64,000 bases of DNA from Dietzia natronolimnaea (GCF_002289575.1 NZ_NTGA01000004.1:124001-188000), one strand, 5' to 3'; shown: positions 10,221 to 20,173, counted from the stretch's first letter. The notes: generated by a model not told the origin, from the sequence alone. Numbers and translations are program-made.

Positions 10221-12182
10221 TCATCGCACCACGATCACGGCGAACGGTCCGACGTCGTGGACCTCGAAGTGGGGGCCCTCCACGGCCTCGGCGGGGATGG
10301 TGACGCCGAACCGGCGCACGTTGGGGTCGTTGGGATAGGTGTCCTCGGCCAGGCGCAGCGCGTACCCGGAACCCGAGGGGCGGGCGACCACGGCATCCGG
10401 GCGCCGCCACGGCGTGTCGTTCATCATGGCGTACAGCTCGTCGCCGCTGGTGGCGTCCTCCCAGCCGAGCATCACCTCGTTGCGCTCGTCGTACCGACCG
10501 AGCGGGTTGGCGTAGTGGGAGGTGACGGCCTGGTAGGCCAGGTACGGGTGGTAGGCCAGGAAGGCGTCGGCGGTGCTGACGACGACGAGGTCGGTCTTCT
10601 CGCGGCCCGGGAACGCCTCGAGGATGACCCTGTCGACCTCGGCGTAGTGGGACTCGGGCCCGGGCGGGAAGCGGTCGGCGCGCTCGCCGTCGCCGTCGGT
10701 GTCCGTATAGGCCAGTCGGATCTCCTCGTGCAGGTGATCGGGGATCCCCTGCGCGTGGGCGAGTGCGGCGAGGGTGGCCACGACGCCCACGACGGCGGTG
10801 GCCCGGCGACGCCGGTCGGCGGCCTCGGCGGCGGGTCGGTCGGCGCCGCCCTGGCGACCCGCGGCCCGCACCGCGAGTCCGGCGAGCTCGGCGACAGCGA
10901 ACACCCCGGCCACCACCAGCAGCAGGATGAGCACCGGCTCGAGGCGGAACCCCAGCATGGTGGTGCCCAGCACGGTGACCGCCATGGACGCCAGGCTCCA
11001 GAGGTAGACGGCCACCACGCCCAGGCCCAGGGCCTGCGCGCGCCGGGAGGTCCACGCCCGGGCGACGATCCACACCAGCCCGGCCAGGCACACCCACCCG
11101 GTGAGTCCGCCCGCGGTCATGGGTAGCGGCAGGCGGGCGCCGGCGTCCGGGAGGTAGTGCATGGCGGTCCCGGAGTCCGCCGGGGTGCCGCGCAGCGCGG
11201 CGAGGAGGTAGGGCGCCCACACCACCAGGGCGATGAGGAGCGACCCGACACCGATCGCCACGAGCCGGGCCGTGGGCAGCCACAGCGGGAACGGTGCGGG
11301 CCGGGCGCCCCCGGGGTGCCGGGGGTGTCGGCGGGCCGTCGCGGCGACGGTGGCGACGAACGCCATGAGGACCACGGTGCCCGCGGCCAGGCCCGTGTAC
11401 AGCGTGTACGTGCTGGCCGAGGCACCCAGGAACAGGGTGGTGGCCACAGCCGCGCCGCGGCCGGCGCGCGGGGCGGTGGGGTTCACGGCGTGCCAGGCCA
11501 GGATCAGCATCGGCGGGATGAACAGCGCCACGACCGCCCCGTACGGCTCCGGGCTGCCGTAGGCCAGCATCACCGCCGTGGAGACCACGCCGACCACCGC
11601 GCCGAGGTCGGTGCGCAGCAGTCGGGTCCAGAGCACCGTGACCAGCGCGGCGGCCACCGCGAGCGAGAGGATCGACCACGGCTTGTACGCGGCCCAGCCC
11701 TCCAGACCGGCGAAGTTCGCGAAGCGTCCACCCAGCCAGAACCACCCCGACGGGTAGAAGGACGGCAGGTCGGCGTAGGCCATGTCGGGGAGCCCGAGTG
11801 AGGTGGCCGAGCGGCCGAGGAACTGGGTGCGGAACTCCTGGTCCACGCTCACACCGTGCAGGTACAGGCGGGACGCGGCGAGCGGGATGCCGAGGGTCGA
11901 GGCCACGAGCAGAGCCGACCCGGTGGGGGCGGCGAGCTTGCCCACGCGGACCAGTGCCGCCCGACCGCCCGGCCGCTCCCCGGCGCGCGCGCACAGCACG
12001 CCCGCCACCACCATCGCGAACGCGGCGGTCTGGCCCACGACCGTGAGCGCCCGCAGGACGTTGGAGTTGCCGTAGGCGGGGAACGAGACGAGGGAGAAGC
12101 CGATCAGGACCACGGCGGTGACGGCCGCGGCCAGCAGCGTCGCCGCGGCCGCCAGGCCCGGCCCCCGGAGCGCCACCGGCAT
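10221..12182 (-). CDS. aftA: Galactan arabinofuranosyltransferase AftA
   Basis: A 653-residue protein with about ten hydrophobic segments and a soluble C-terminal domain. The motif SVDQEFRTQFLGR near residue 112, followed by DMAYADLPSFYPSGWFW, is typical of AftA, which puts the first arabinofuranose residues on the galactan chain using decaprenyl-phosphoarabinose. It sits between dprE2 (2-base gap) and the emb genes (12-base gap), the same order as in mycobacteria, so substrate makers and users are transcribed together. Confidence 0.92.
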   Translation of the reverse strand: MPVALRGPGLAAAATLLAAAVTAVVLIGFSLVSFPAYGNSNVLRALTVVGQTAAFAMVVAGVLCARAGERPGGRAALVRVGKLAAPTGSALLVASTLGIPLAASRLYLHGVSVDQEFRTQFLGRSATSLGLPDMAYADLPSFYPSGWFWLGGRFANFAGLEGWAAYKPWSILSLAVAAALVTVLWTRLLRTDLGAVVGVVSTAVMLAYGSPEPYGAVVALFIPPMLILAWHAVNPTAPRAGRGAAVATTLFLGASASTYTLYTGLAAGTVVLMAFVATVAATARRHPRHPGGARPAPFPLWLPTARLVAIGVGSLLIALVVWAPYLLAALRGTPADSGTAMHYLPDAGARLPLPMTAGGLTGWVCLAGLVWIVARAWTSRRAQALGLGVVAVYLWSLASMAVTVLGTTMLGFRLEPVLILLLVVAGVFAVAELAGLAVRAAGRQGGADRPAAEAADRRRRATAVVGVVATLAALAHAQGIPDHLHEEIRLAYTDTDGDGERADRFPPGPESHYAEVDRVILEAFPGREKTDLVVVSTADAFLAYHPYLAYQAVTSHYANPLGRYDERNEVMLGWEDATSGDELYAMMNDTPWRRPDAVVARPSGSGYALRLAEDTYPNDPNVRRFGVTIPAEAVEGPHFEVHDVGPFAVIVVR

Positions 12183-12184
12183 GG

Positions 12185-12946
12185 TCAGAAGGGGAGCTTG
12201 CGGAAGATCGGGCGCGGCACGTGGGTGAGCACGGCCATGACGCCGCCGAACGCGGCGGGGGCGAAGACGGCGCCCTTGCCCGCCCCGGACTTCTTGACCG
12301 CGATGCGGGCGACGTCGTCCTTGTTGATGGTGAGCGGTGCCTCTTTGACGTGCGCGGACATGCGGGTGCGGACCTGACCCGGGCGGATCACCAGGACGTC
12401 CACCCCGTACTCGTCGAGCGCGTAGCCCAGGCCCGTGTAGAAGGAGTCGAGCCCGGCCTTGGTGGAGCCGTAGACGAAGTTGGAGCGGCGGGCGCGGAGC
12501 CCGGCGGCCGAACTCATGGCGATGATCCGGCCGTATCCCTGCGTCTTCATCCGCTCGGCGAGCAGCACGCCCACCGAGACGGCGCCGGTGTAGTTGACCT
12601 GGGCGATCTGCACGGCCTTGCGCTGATCGGACCAGAGTTCCTCGTTCTCCCCGAGCAGGCCGAACGCCACGATGGCCACGTCGACGTCGCCCCCGGCGAA
12701 GATCTGCTCGAAGGCGGCCGGGTGGGAGTCGGTGGCGGCGGCGTCGAAGTCCACCACGTCGACGGCGGTGGCCCCGGCGGCCGTCATCTCGGCGCGCGCG
12801 TCCTCGATGCCCGGGTCTCCGGGGAGGCAGGCCAGCACCACGCGCATCGGCCCCTGCTGGAGGTACTCCCCGCAGATCGCCAGGCCGATCTCGGAGGTGC
12901 CTCCGAGCAGGAGCAGGGTCTGGGGGACGCCGACGGCATTGATCAT
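12185..12946 (-). CDS. dprE2: Decaprenyl-phosphoryl-2-keto-D-erythro-pentose reductase DprE2
   Basis: A 253-residue short-chain dehydrogenase. The N-terminal cofactor motif [10 protein letters not shown] and the catalytic YxxxK (Tyr159, Lys163, in VYGSTKAG) are intact, with the active-site Ser in the preceding AMSSAAG. DprE2 reduces the keto intermediate made by DprE1 to decaprenyl-phosphoarabinose, the donor for AftA and Emb, which are the next genes on the strand. Unlike the tight spacing downstream, 285 bases separate it from dprE1. Confidence 0.92.
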   Translation of the reverse strand: MINAVGVPQTLLLLGGTSEIGLAICGEYLQQGPMRVVLACLPGDPGIEDARAEMTAAGATAVDVVDFDAAATDSHPAAFEQIFAGGDVDVAIVAFGLLGENEELWSDQRKAVQIAQVNYTGAVSVGVLLAERMKTQGYGRIIAMSSAAGLRARRSNFVYGSTKAGLDSFYTGLGYALDEYGVDVLVIRPGQVRTRMSAHVKEAPLTINKDDVARIAVKKSGAGKGAVFAPAAFGGVMAVLTHVPRPIFRKLPF

Positions 12947-12997
12947 GCGCAGGAGTCTACCGAGGCCTTCCCGCCGGAACGGGGAAGGTGGCCGGGA

Positions 12998-13141
12998 CTA
13001 CCCGGCGGGGCGCGTACCCCGTGGGGGTGGGCGGACCCCGGGAGGTGCCGGGGGCGGCCTCCGCGGTGCCCGTCTCCACGCGGTGGACGGCGGGGAGACG
13101 GCGACGAGGACGACGGCGGCGGCGACGGTGCGGAGGATCAT
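12998..13141 (-). CDS. Possible small secreted or membrane peptide between dprE1 and dprE2
   Basis: A 47-codon frame begins MILRTVAAAVVLVAVSPPS, like a short signal or membrane segment, and continues as a Pro/Arg-rich tail. GGGAG lies 6 bases before the ATG. It fills the otherwise unexplained gap inside a tightly packed operon. The tail may only reflect GC-rich drift, and I recognise no family, so the call is tentative. Confidence 0.25.
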   Translation of the reverse strand: MILRTVAAAVVLVAVSPPSTAWRRAPRRPPPAPPGVRPPPRGTRPAG

Positions 13142-13231
13142 GGCGGACTCCCGATCGGCCTCCGGGCGACCCTCGTCGTCCGGGGTCACCCTATTGTGGG
13201 CCCGCCGACGACCGCCTGTACAGCCCCCGGG

Positions 13232-14680
13232 TCAGAGCAGTTCGAGACGACGGCCCATGTCGGAGACGAAGACCCCGTGGGGGTCGATCCCACGGCGCGT
13301 GGCGATCCACGAGTCGATCTGCGGGTACATGGCGTGGAAACGCTCGGCAGGGACCCGCGAGTCCTTGGCGGTGTAGAGCCGGCCGCCCATCGACATGACC
13401 TTGGCGTCGAGCTCGTTGACGAACGCGTTCAGGCGGTCGTTGATGGGGAAGTCCACGCACACGTTCCACCCCTCCATGGGGAACGAGAGCGGGGCCTGGT
13501 TGCCGGGTCCGAAGAGCTTGAACACGTTGAGGAACGAGTAGTGGCCCGACCGCTGGATGTCGCCGATGATCTCCTTGAACCCGTCGACCGCCCCGGGCGG
13601 GACGATGAACTGGTACTGCAGGAAGCCGTCGGACCCGTACGCGCGGTTCCACTCCCCGAACAGATCGAGCATGTGATAGAAGGCCGGGAGGGTCTTGATC
13701 TTGTTCCGCGAGGTGCCGCCGAGGCGGTAGTAGACCTCGCCGATGGGGCCGAACGTGTACTTGTTGGCCAGGCCGTTGGGGAACACGTCCGGGAACGTGA
13801 CCAGCGGCTTGGCGTTCATGGCCAGCGGGTCCCTGGCGAGCTTGGGTGCGTACTCCTCGAGCTGGGCCAGCGTGGCGAGCGAACCGCGGGACACCGCCGC
13901 GCGACCGAGCTTCGGGGGTGCGCTGATCGCGTCGAACCACGCCGAGGAGTAGGTGTACCTCGACTCGGAGCCGTCGGTGTGCAGCGCGATGGTCTCGTCG
14001 AGCGAGGCCGTCTGATCGGAGTCGGCCAGGAAGAAGGCGGTCTCGGTGCGGGTCATGGCGATCCACACCTTGAGGACCACGCCGGTGAGGCCGTTGCCGC
14101 CCACCGTGGCCCAGAAGAGCGTGCCCCCGGGGTCGTCGGACGTCCCGCCGGGCTCGAGGGTGAGGACCCGGCCGTCCGCGACGAGCAGCTCCATCCGGGT
14201 GACGTGGTTGCCGAACGACCCCGCCGAGTGGTGGTTCTTGCCGTGGATGTCGTGTCCGATCGCCCCGCCCACGGTGACCTGGCGCGTGCCCGGCAGGACC
14301 GGCACCCACAGGCCGAACGGCAGGGCGGCGCGCATGAGCTGGTCCAGGTTCACACCGGCGTCGACCACGGCGAGCGCCTTCTCGGCGTTTAGCTCGTGGA
14401 TGCGGTTGAAGCGGCTCATGTCCAGCACGAGGCCGCCGGAGTTCTGCGCGCTGTCCCCGTACGAGCGGCCGAGTCCCCGGGCCACGACCCCGCGCCGCAG
14501 GTGTGCGGGACCGGAGGCGTTGGCGTCGTTGACCGCCGCGACGGCCGCCGAGATCTCCTCCACCGAGCGCGGGGTGAGCACATGGCTCACGGCCGGCGAG
14601 GTGCGTCCCCAGCCGGTGAGTCGCTTGAGTTCGGTGTCCAGGGCGGACTCGGCCGGGGGGGTCTGCTGCGTGGTGCTCAC
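13232..14680 (-). CDS. dprE1: Decaprenylphosphoryl-beta-D-ribose 2'-oxidase DprE1
   Basis: A 482-residue FAD oxidoreductase, first step of decaprenyl-phosphoarabinose synthesis. The FAD domain holds [13 protein letters not shown] and [16 protein letters not shown]; the substrate domain has [20 protein letters not shown] and ends in RLELL, as in mycobacterial DprE1. Cys408 in [10 protein letters not shown] aligns with Cys387 of M. tuberculosis DprE1, the residue bonded by benzothiazinones. I chose the GTG at 14680 because the family-like sequence begins about there ([20 protein letters not shown]); the upstream open frame has no such similarity. The lipase gene ends 29 bases upstream on the same strand. 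Confidence 0.94.
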   Translation of the reverse strand: MSTTQQTPPAESALDTELKRLTGWGRTSPAVSHVLTPRSVEEISAAVAAVNDANASGPAHLRRGVVARGLGRSYGDSAQNSGGLVLDMSRFNRIHELNAEKALAVVDAGVNLDQLMRAALPFGLWVPVLPGTRQVTVGGAIGHDIHGKNHHSAGSFGNHVTRMELLVADGRVLTLEPGGTSDDPGGTLFWATVGGNGLTGVVLKVWIAMTRTETAFFLADSDQTASLDETIALHTDGSESRYTYSSAWFDAISAPPKLGRAAVSRGSLATLAQLEEYAPKLARDPLAMNAKPLVTFPDVFPNGLANKYTFGPIGEVYYRLGGTSRNKIKTLPAFYHMLDLFGEWNRAYGSDGFLQYQFIVPPGAVDGFKEIIGDIQRSGHYSFLNVFKLFGPGNQAPLSFPMEGWNVCVDFPINDRLNAFVNELDAKVMSMGGRLYTAKDSRVPAERFHAMYPQIDSWIATRRGIDPHGVFVSDMGRRLELL

Positions 14681-14709
14681 CCGGTCGAGGTTACCGCCGG
14701 GGTCGGCGA

Positions 14710-16155
14710 TCAGCGGCACCCCGTGGTGAACGGCACGCCCCGGGCGCGGGCGTCGACCCAGTCGAGAGCGGGTCCGACCGCCGTGTAGGCGCCGGTCACG
14801 TGTTCTCCGGCCACGGGCGTGTACTCCACGTCCGCACCCGCCGCGCACCACTCGTCGACCAGCCTGTGGGCGGTCCACTCCGGGACGAAGGTGTCCCCGG
14901 GGCCCTGCGACGAGCCCGGGCCGGGGCCCATCGGGACGGTCGCGTCGGCGTGCCACACCTGCACGGGCCCGGTGGGGACCTCGCGGGGATCCGCCCCGTG
15001 GGCGGGGTCGGCGCGTCCCAGTCGGTTCCGCGCCATGACCTCGATCACCGTGGGATCGGTGCGGGGGTCGACGTCGGTCAGCGCCGACAGCGGGAAGGGC
15101 GCGAGTCCTCCGACCGTGTTGGTCGACGCGCAGGCGTCGCGGAGCTGGTGCGCCACCACATCACCGGTGTCGTTGAGCAGCGGGTACAACTGCGGGTACT
15201 CGCGGGCCAGACCCAGTACGGCGGCGCGGTAGAGGCCGGAGGCGAGCGTCCCGTCCATCGTGTCGAACAGATCCGCGTAGTCGGCGGGGACCCCGCCGAC
15301 GGAGGACCCGACGAGCACACCGGTGAGCTCGGGGGCGTACACCGGCTGCAGTTGGGCGGCCCATCCCGTGGCGATACCCCCGCCGGAGTACCCCACCTGG
15401 ACCACGCGCGACCCGGAGAAGAGCGGACCCGGGTCGCCGGCCGGGGTGAAGGCGCGGGCCGCGCGGATCCCGTCCAGGACGGCCCGGCCGTTGGCCCGTC
15501 CCGCCGCGTAGGCGGCCTTGGGGCCCTGGAAGTCCGTGAGGACGAGCCCGTAACCACGATCGGCGAGGATCTGCAGGAAGGGCGGCAGTTCCATGTTGAA
15601 CTTGTGGGGCAGGACGTGCGAGGGCATGCACGTCAGCCCCAGCGAATCGATGGTCACGTTGAACGACACGAGCGGCCGGGGATCCGGGCCGGGCCACGGC
15701 GTGGCCGGCTCGATGATCGTGGACACGATCTGGTGCGGCCGGTCGTGGGAGTCGGAGCTCTGGACCAGGACCTGCCATCCGCGCCCGAAGTTGCGGACGT
15801 TGTGCGGCGGGATCGACACCGGACGCGTGGCCAGGATGGTGCCGGGAGCCGTGTCGGGGTCCAGGGTGGGAGGGGAGGAGTACCACGGGTCGGGCGAGGG
15901 GCTCGGGAGATACCGCTCCGGGGTGCGCTGGTCGGGTGGGACCGGGCGGAACGCGGCCACGGGGTCGACGGGTCCGGGGTCAACGGGTCCGGGGTCGACA
16001 GGTCCGGGGTCGACGGACCCGGGGGAGAGCGCGGCCGGCGGGTGATCGACGGTCCGGGGCTGGGCACCTGCGGGGGTGCCGGCGACCGCGCACGCGAGCG
16101 CGCACGCCGCGGCGAGGGCCACGGTCCCGGGACGGAGTGGGCGGCGGGAGGACAT
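14710..16155 (-). CDS. Secreted lipase of the LIP/secretory lipase family
   Basis: A 481-residue exported hydrolase. Residues 1-32 form a signal peptide (RR-containing n-region, Ala-rich core, cleavage near AGAQP). A repeat [15 protein letters not shown] follows near residues 47-63. The alpha/beta-hydrolase nucleophile is Ser257 in GYSGGG; a late HVTG could supply the His. The family hydrolyses acyl esters outside the cell. It lies directly upstream of dprE1 on the same strand and may share its transcript. A second member is at 49204-50475. Confidence 0.85.
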   Translation of the reverse strand: MSSRRPLRPGTVALAAACALACAVAGTPAGAQPRTVDHPPAALSPGSVDPGPVDPGPVDPGPVDPVAAFRPVPPDQRTPERYLPSPSPDPWYSSPPTLDPDTAPGTILATRPVSIPPHNVRNFGRGWQVLVQSSDSHDRPHQIVSTIIEPATPWPGPDPRPLVSFNVTIDSLGLTCMPSHVLPHKFNMELPPFLQILADRGYGLVLTDFQGPKAAYAAGRANGRAVLDGIRAARAFTPAGDPGPLFSGSRVVQVGYSGGGIATGWAAQLQPVYAPELTGVLVGSSVGGVPADYADLFDTMDGTLASGLYRAAVLGLAREYPQLYPLLNDTGDVVAHQLRDACASTNTVGGLAPFPLSALTDVDPRTDPTVIEVMARNRLGRADPAHGADPREVPTGPVQVWHADATVPMGPGPGSSQGPGDTFVPEWTAHRLVDEWCAAGADVEYTPVAGEHVTGAYTAVGPALDWVDARARGVPFTTGCR

Positions 16156-16247
16156 GCGCGTACGGTAGCGCGACCGTCCCGGGGGGACGACGGATCCGTG
16201 CCGCGGGTCGGCGTCGCGCGGCCCCCGGCCGCTATACGCTCGTGCGC

Positions 16248-17063
16248 GTGGGCGCCACGATGATCGAGCTCGGCCCCGCCCTCGCGGTGGCCGTGGTGCT
16301 GTTCGTCGTCATCGGGACGGCGGCCGCCTGGCTGGGGCGGACGGGACTGGAGCGCGAGGTCCCGTGGGCCTCGATCCGCGCCGCCGTGCAGCTCATCGCG
16401 CTCGCGCTCGTCATCGGATACGTGGCCGACCGGGCGTGGCTGGTCGGGGTGTTCGTCGTGGTGATGGCGACGACGGCGTCGTGGGCGGCCGCCGGGAGGA
16501 TGGCCCGGCGCGGCACCCCGCGGGGGTCGATGACGGGGTCGGCGATGACAGGGTCGCCGAGGACGTGGGCGAGGGGGACGCGGGCCAGGGTGCGCGACGC
16601 GCTGTGGTGCGCGCTGCCCGTGGCCGTGCCTCCCCTCGTCGTGGTGGCCGGCCTGCTCGCCGCGGGGGTCGTGCGACCGAACGGCCTGTCCGTCATCCCC
16701 GTCGTGGGGATCTTCCTGGGCAACGCCATGGCGATCGCCGGTCTGGCCGGGCGGCGGGCGCACGACGAGTTGGAGGTGCGCCACGGAGAGGTCGAGGCGG
16801 CGTTGTCGCTCGGGTTCACCGACTACCCGGCGCGGATGATGGTCTGCCGCGAGGCGGCCGCGACCGCACTCTCCCCGTCGCTGGACCAGACGCGGACGAT
16901 CGGCCTCGTGACCATCCCGGGCGCCTTCGTGGGCATGATCCTCGGCGGCGCCGAGCCGTGGCAGGCCGGCGTGATGCAGTTGTTCGTCTCGACCGGGATC
17001 CTCGCCTGCGGGGCGATCGCCCTGGTCGTCACCACCCTGCTCGTGGCCGCCGACCGCCTGTAG
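16248..17063 (+). CDS. FetB/UPF0014 ABC transporter permease-like protein
   Basis: A 271-residue hydrophobic protein with about seven TM segments, matching the UPF0014 (FetB) family: VPWASIRAAVQLIALALVIGYV near the N-terminus, and the conserved EAAATALSPSLDQTRTIGLVTIPGAFVGMILGG in two pieces around residues 202-230. FetB with an ATPase FetA exports iron; no ATPase gene is adjacent. The -10-like box TACGCT (16235-16240) ends 7 bases before the GTG, suggesting a leaderless message; ATG 16260 is an alternative. The stop codon lies inside a long hairpin. Confidence 0.8.
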   Translation: MGATMIELGPALAVAVVLFVVIGTAAAWLGRTGLEREVPWASIRAAVQLIALALVIGYVADRAWLVGVFVVVMATTASWAAAGRMARRGTPRGSMTGSAMTGSPRTWARGTRARVRDALWCALPVAVPPLVVVAGLLAAGVVRPNGLSVIPVVGIFLGNAMAIAGLAGRRAHDELEVRHGEVEAALSLGFTDYPARMMVCREAAATALSPSLDQTRTIGLVTIPGAFVGMILGGAEPWQAGVMQLFVSTGILACGAIALVVTTLLVAADRL

Positions 17064-17094
17064 CGGGCCCGGCGCGGGCCCGCTACAGGCGGTC
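17052..17094. terminator. 19-bp perfect bidirectional hairpin overlapping the fetB-like stop codon
   Basis: Bases 17052-17070 pair without mismatch to 17076-17094 around the loop GGCGC. The left arm includes the last codons and TAG of the FetB-like gene. It also lies just beyond the leftward small gene, so it can end transcripts from both sides. Confidence 0.7.
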
Positions 17095-17110
17095 CGCTGG
17101 GGCGGTCTGC

Positions 17111-17293
17111 TCAGGCGGAGCCGTGCGTGGTCGGCGTCGAGAGGACCACCCGACCGGTGGGTGTGCACGACGGCGCCGCCGGGCGTCGGTCGGGCGTGCG
17201 CAACGGCGACGACGTCGGGACGGCCCGGCCCGTCGGCGTGTACGAGAAGACGGTCGGCGCCGTGGTGAGGGCCGGGTTGCGGTACTGGGACAC
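17111..17293 (-). CDS. Small Thr/Pro-rich protein with an internal repeat
   Basis: A 60-residue frame starting at GTG 17293 and preceded by a perfect AGGAGG six bases upstream, one of the best ribosome sites in the window. The protein starts VSQYRNPALTTAPTVF and contains two related blocks, SYTPTGRAVPTS and SCTPTGRVVLST. There is no hydrophobic segment. The strong 17052-17094 hairpin follows 17 bases after the stop. The family is unknown to me; the SD and terminator argue for a real gene. Confidence 0.5.
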   Translation of the reverse strand: MSQYRNPALTTAPTVFSYTPTGRAVPTSSPLRTPDRRPAAPSCTPTGRVVLSTPTTHGSA

Positions 17294-17620
17294 GGGATTC
17301 CTCCTGGTCGTCGGGGGAAGGACCGACGACGGGCCGCCACGGGCGGTGCCGACGAGTCCTTCTGGCGATGCGGTGCGGAGGCGACGTCGGCTCACCCGGG
17401 GGGTGGCGCGGACCTGGTGGTGTGGACGCCGTGCGGAGATGGGGTGGCCGGAACCGATCGCTCCCGCGGAATCGAACGCTGTCGGCGGAGGTGCCGCCCG
17501 TCTGTTCGACCAGAGGCGCGCTGGTGGGCGCGCGATGGAACGACGATCACATGTCCGGGGGCCGAGCACAAGTCGTCGTGCCGGTGTTCGTGCGGGGCGG
17601 CCGCGACCTACGCTGTCCTG
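17294..17620. other. Non-coding stretch before gtrA-like gene
   Basis: No convincing gene. It holds the promoter of the leftward small ORF at its left side and, at its right edge, TACGCT (17609-17614), a -10-like box 6 bases before the GTG of the GtrA-like gene. Confidence 0.5.
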
Positions 17621-18127
17621 GTGAGTACACCTACCGGCGGCGCGGACATCCCGGACGATTCCGTCCTCGACTCCCTGCGCGGGGCCGTCGACCCGCTCGA
17701 AGCCCGACACGAATCCGATCCGGCACGGCCGACGGACTTCCGGACCCAGGTCACCCGCTTCTTCCTCACGGGCGTCCTCTCGGCGGTCGTCGACTACGGA
17801 CTGCTGCAGCTGTTGATGCTATTCGGCCTGGGCTACGGGCCGGCCAAGGCGCTGTCCTTCGTGGCAGGCACCCTCACTGCGTATTCGCTCAACCGCCGCT
17901 GGACCTTCCAGGCCGAGCCCTCCCGCGCCCGCTTCGTCGCCACGATGGGCCTGTACGCGCTGATGTTCGGCGTGCAGTGGGGCCTGTTCATGCTGCTGGT
18001 GCCGTGGTTCCACGACCTGGGCTGGAGCACGTTCTGGGCCACGACGATCGGCTACGTCATCGCGCAGGGCGTGGCGACGGTCACCAACTTCATCGTCCAG
18101 CGGACCGTGATCTTCCGGGTGCGCTGA
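17621..18127 (+). CDS. GtrA-family membrane protein (Rv3789-like)
   Basis: A 168-residue protein with four TM segments after a hydrophilic N-terminus of about 35 residues; RFFLTGVLSAVVDYGLLQLL and FVAGTLTAYSLNRRWTF are the family hallmarks. In mycobacteria the homologue next to dprE1/dprE2 is tied to arabinogalactan synthesis, proposed as a decaprenyl-phosphoarabinose flippase or an AftA anchor. Here it is near, but not in, the dprE operon and lies before glfT2. TACGCT sits 6 bases before the GTG, so the mRNA is probably leaderless. Confidence 0.82.
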   Translation: MSTPTGGADIPDDSVLDSLRGAVDPLEARHESDPARPTDFRTQVTRFFLTGVLSAVVDYGLLQLLMLFGLGYGPAKALSFVAGTLTAYSLNRRWTFQAEPSRARFVATMGLYALMFGVQWGLFMLLVPWFHDLGWSTFWATTIGYVIAQGVATVTNFIVQRTVIFRVR

Positions 18128-18239
18128 CCGCCCTCCCGAGTTACCGGCCGGCCGGGGTTAGCCTGGACGGCGCGCCCGGGCCAGCAGTCGCCCGGGAGTG
18201 AGACGACCTCCGCCCCGACTCCCCAGGAGCACCCGCCAC

Positions 18240-20111
18240 ATGGACGCCACCACCGTGACAGCCGCAGGTGCCGACGCCGGTTCCGCCCCCGACGAGCGCG
18301 ACCTGCTGGTGCAGCGCACCCTGTTCTCGGGCCCGCGCAGGTGGGTCAACGACGACCTGTACTCGCGGATCGTGCGGGGGGTCGTGCGCCGCACGCGCGC
18401 CGAGTTGCACCTGGACGCCGGGGCCGTCGTCGACACCAACACCTACTTCGGCCGGTTCGAGGCCTCCTACTGGCAGCGCTGGACCACGGTCACCAGCCTC
18501 ACCGTGCGGGTCGCGGTGGAGTCCGAGGGGCGCCTCGACGTCCTGGTCCGCGCGTCCGACATCGGGTCCCACGTGCGCACCGTGGACGTGTTCCACCACC
18601 ATGGGGACGGCATGGCGGTGTTGCACGTGCCGGTGGACACGTTCGTCGACGGTGGCGCGATGTGGCTGGAGTTCCACGCCGTGGACGCCGAGGCGACCGT
18701 GTCCGAGGTGACCTGGGGTGTGACGACGACGAGCCCGGCCCGCCGCGCGGCGGTGGCCATCTGCACCTTCAACAGGGCGGACGACTGCGCCGCCACCGTC
18801 GACTCGCTGGCCTCGGATCCGGTGGTGGCCGAGCTGATCGACGACCTCTACGTGACGGATCAGGGGACCGACCTGGTCGAGACACGGGAGGCGTTCCGGC
18901 GCGCGGCCGGGGAGTTCGGCGAGCGGCTGCACTACCTGCGCCAGCCCAATCTCGGCGGCGCCGGCGGGTTCAGCCGCGGGATGTTCGAGGCCACCGCGCC
19001 CGGTTCCACCGGGCCGGTGGACGTGCTGCTCATGGACGACGACGTCCGGGTCGAGCCCGAGACGGTGTTGCGGCTGTTCGCCTTCGCGGCCCTCACCCGC
19101 GAGCCGATGATCGTCGGCGCGCAGATGCTGTACCTGTTCAACCCGGACTACCTGCTGGTCTCGGCCGAGCGCACGCAGCTCGATCAGCTCAAGGGCGGGC
19201 TGGACGCGGACGAGTTCGCCCTGCGCGACGAGTCCGTGGTGGAGAACCGGCAGGAGCGGCGGGTCGACGCCGAGTACAACGCGTGGTGGTCCTGTTTGGT
19301 GCCGGGGGAGGCGGTGGAGAGGGTCGGGTTGCCCCTGCCGTATTTCTTCCAGTGGGACGACATCGAGTACGGGTTGCGGTGCCGACAGGCCGGGATGCCC
19401 ACCTGCACCCTGCAGGGGGCGGCCGTGTGGCACGCCGACTTCTACTGGAAGGACGGCGACGACTTCGGTCAGTTCTTCTCGATGCGCAACTCGCTGACCA
19501 CCGCCGCCCTCCGCCAGGGGATCGATCCGCGCGCGATGGCCACGAACCTGGGCCGGAGTGTCCTGCGGGCGCTCGTGGCCATGCAGTACGGCCTCGCCGC
19601 CACCCGCATGCGCGGGATCGAGGCGTTCCTCGACGGCCCCGACGGTGCCCTCGGCGTCGGTGATGGCGGGCAGGCCGCCCTGGCCGCGATCCGTGCCGAA
19701 CGCGCGGGATACCCCGAGACGGCCAAGCTCGCCGTCGACGCCCTTCCCCCGGGGATCAGGGTGGAGCGCAAGGTGGGGATCCCGCGCGAGGACCGCGAGG
19801 ACCAGGTGCTGGCCAAGCGGTTGCTCGTGCAGAAGCTCGGCAGACAGCGCCGTGGCGCCGTGGCCGTCCCCTACGAGGACGCGGCCTGGTGGCACGTCTC
19901 GCTCTTCGACGAGGTCTACGTGACCGACGCCTCGCAGACCGGGGTCCACCACCGCAAGGTCGACCCGCAGCGGGTCACGGAACTGCAGAAGCGCCTGGCC
20001 TCCCTGCTCGCGCGGTTCGTCCGCGAGGCCCCCGCGGCCCAGGCGCGGTGGCGCGAGGCGCAGGCCCGCCTCACCACGCGGGAGAACTGGGCGCGGCTGT
20101 ACGGGGTGTAG
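18240..20111 (+). CDS. glfT2: Galactofuranosyltransferase GlfT2
   Basis: A 623-residue processive enzyme that builds the galactan with alternating beta-1,5 and beta-1,6 galactofuranose from UDP-Galf. Visible are an N-terminal beta-rich domain (about 1-160), the GT-A domain with metal motif DDD at 266-268, the catalytic WDDIEYGLR with Asp373-Asp374, and His398 in AVWHADFYWK, matching the known GlfT2 active site. AGGAG lies 10 bases before ATG 18240; the frame is open 14 codons further up, but that part has no family features. The 3' end of the gene is duplicated just after the stop (20091-20134). Confidence 0.93.
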   Translation: MDATTVTAAGADAGSAPDERDLLVQRTLFSGPRRWVNDDLYSRIVRGVVRRTRAELHLDAGAVVDTNTYFGRFEASYWQRWTTVTSLTVRVAVESEGRLDVLVRASDIGSHVRTVDVFHHHGDGMAVLHVPVDTFVDGGAMWLEFHAVDAEATVSEVTWGVTTTSPARRAAVAICTFNRADDCAATVDSLASDPVVAELIDDLYVTDQGTDLVETREAFRRAAGEFGERLHYLRQPNLGGAGGFSRGMFEATAPGSTGPVDVLLMDDDVRVEPETVLRLFAFAALTREPMIVGAQMLYLFNPDYLLVSAERTQLDQLKGGLDADEFALRDESVVENRQERRVDAEYNAWWSCLVPGEAVERVGLPLPYFFQWDDIEYGLRCRQAGMPTCTLQGAAVWHADFYWKDGDDFGQFFSMRNSLTTAALRQGIDPRAMATNLGRSVLRALVAMQYGLAATRMRGIEAFLDGPDGALGVGDGGQAALAAIRAERAGYPETAKLAVDALPPGIRVERKVGIPREDREDQVLAKRLLVQKLGRQRRGAVAVPYEDAAWWHVSLFDEVYVTDASQTGVHHRKVDPQRVTELQKRLASLLARFVREAPAAQARWREAQARLTTRENWARLYGV

Positions 20112-20134
20112 GGGCGCGGTTGTACGGGTGTAGG
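20091..20134. repeat. Tandem near-copy of the glfT2 3' end
   Basis: GCGCGGCTGTACGGGGTGTAG (last codons and stop) is followed two bases later by GCGCGGTTGTACGGGTGTAG: one substitution and one missing G. Confidence 0.7.
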
Positions 20135-20173
20135 GAGGACCGGCTGGAGCGGACGGCGGTTCATCCGGTACGG

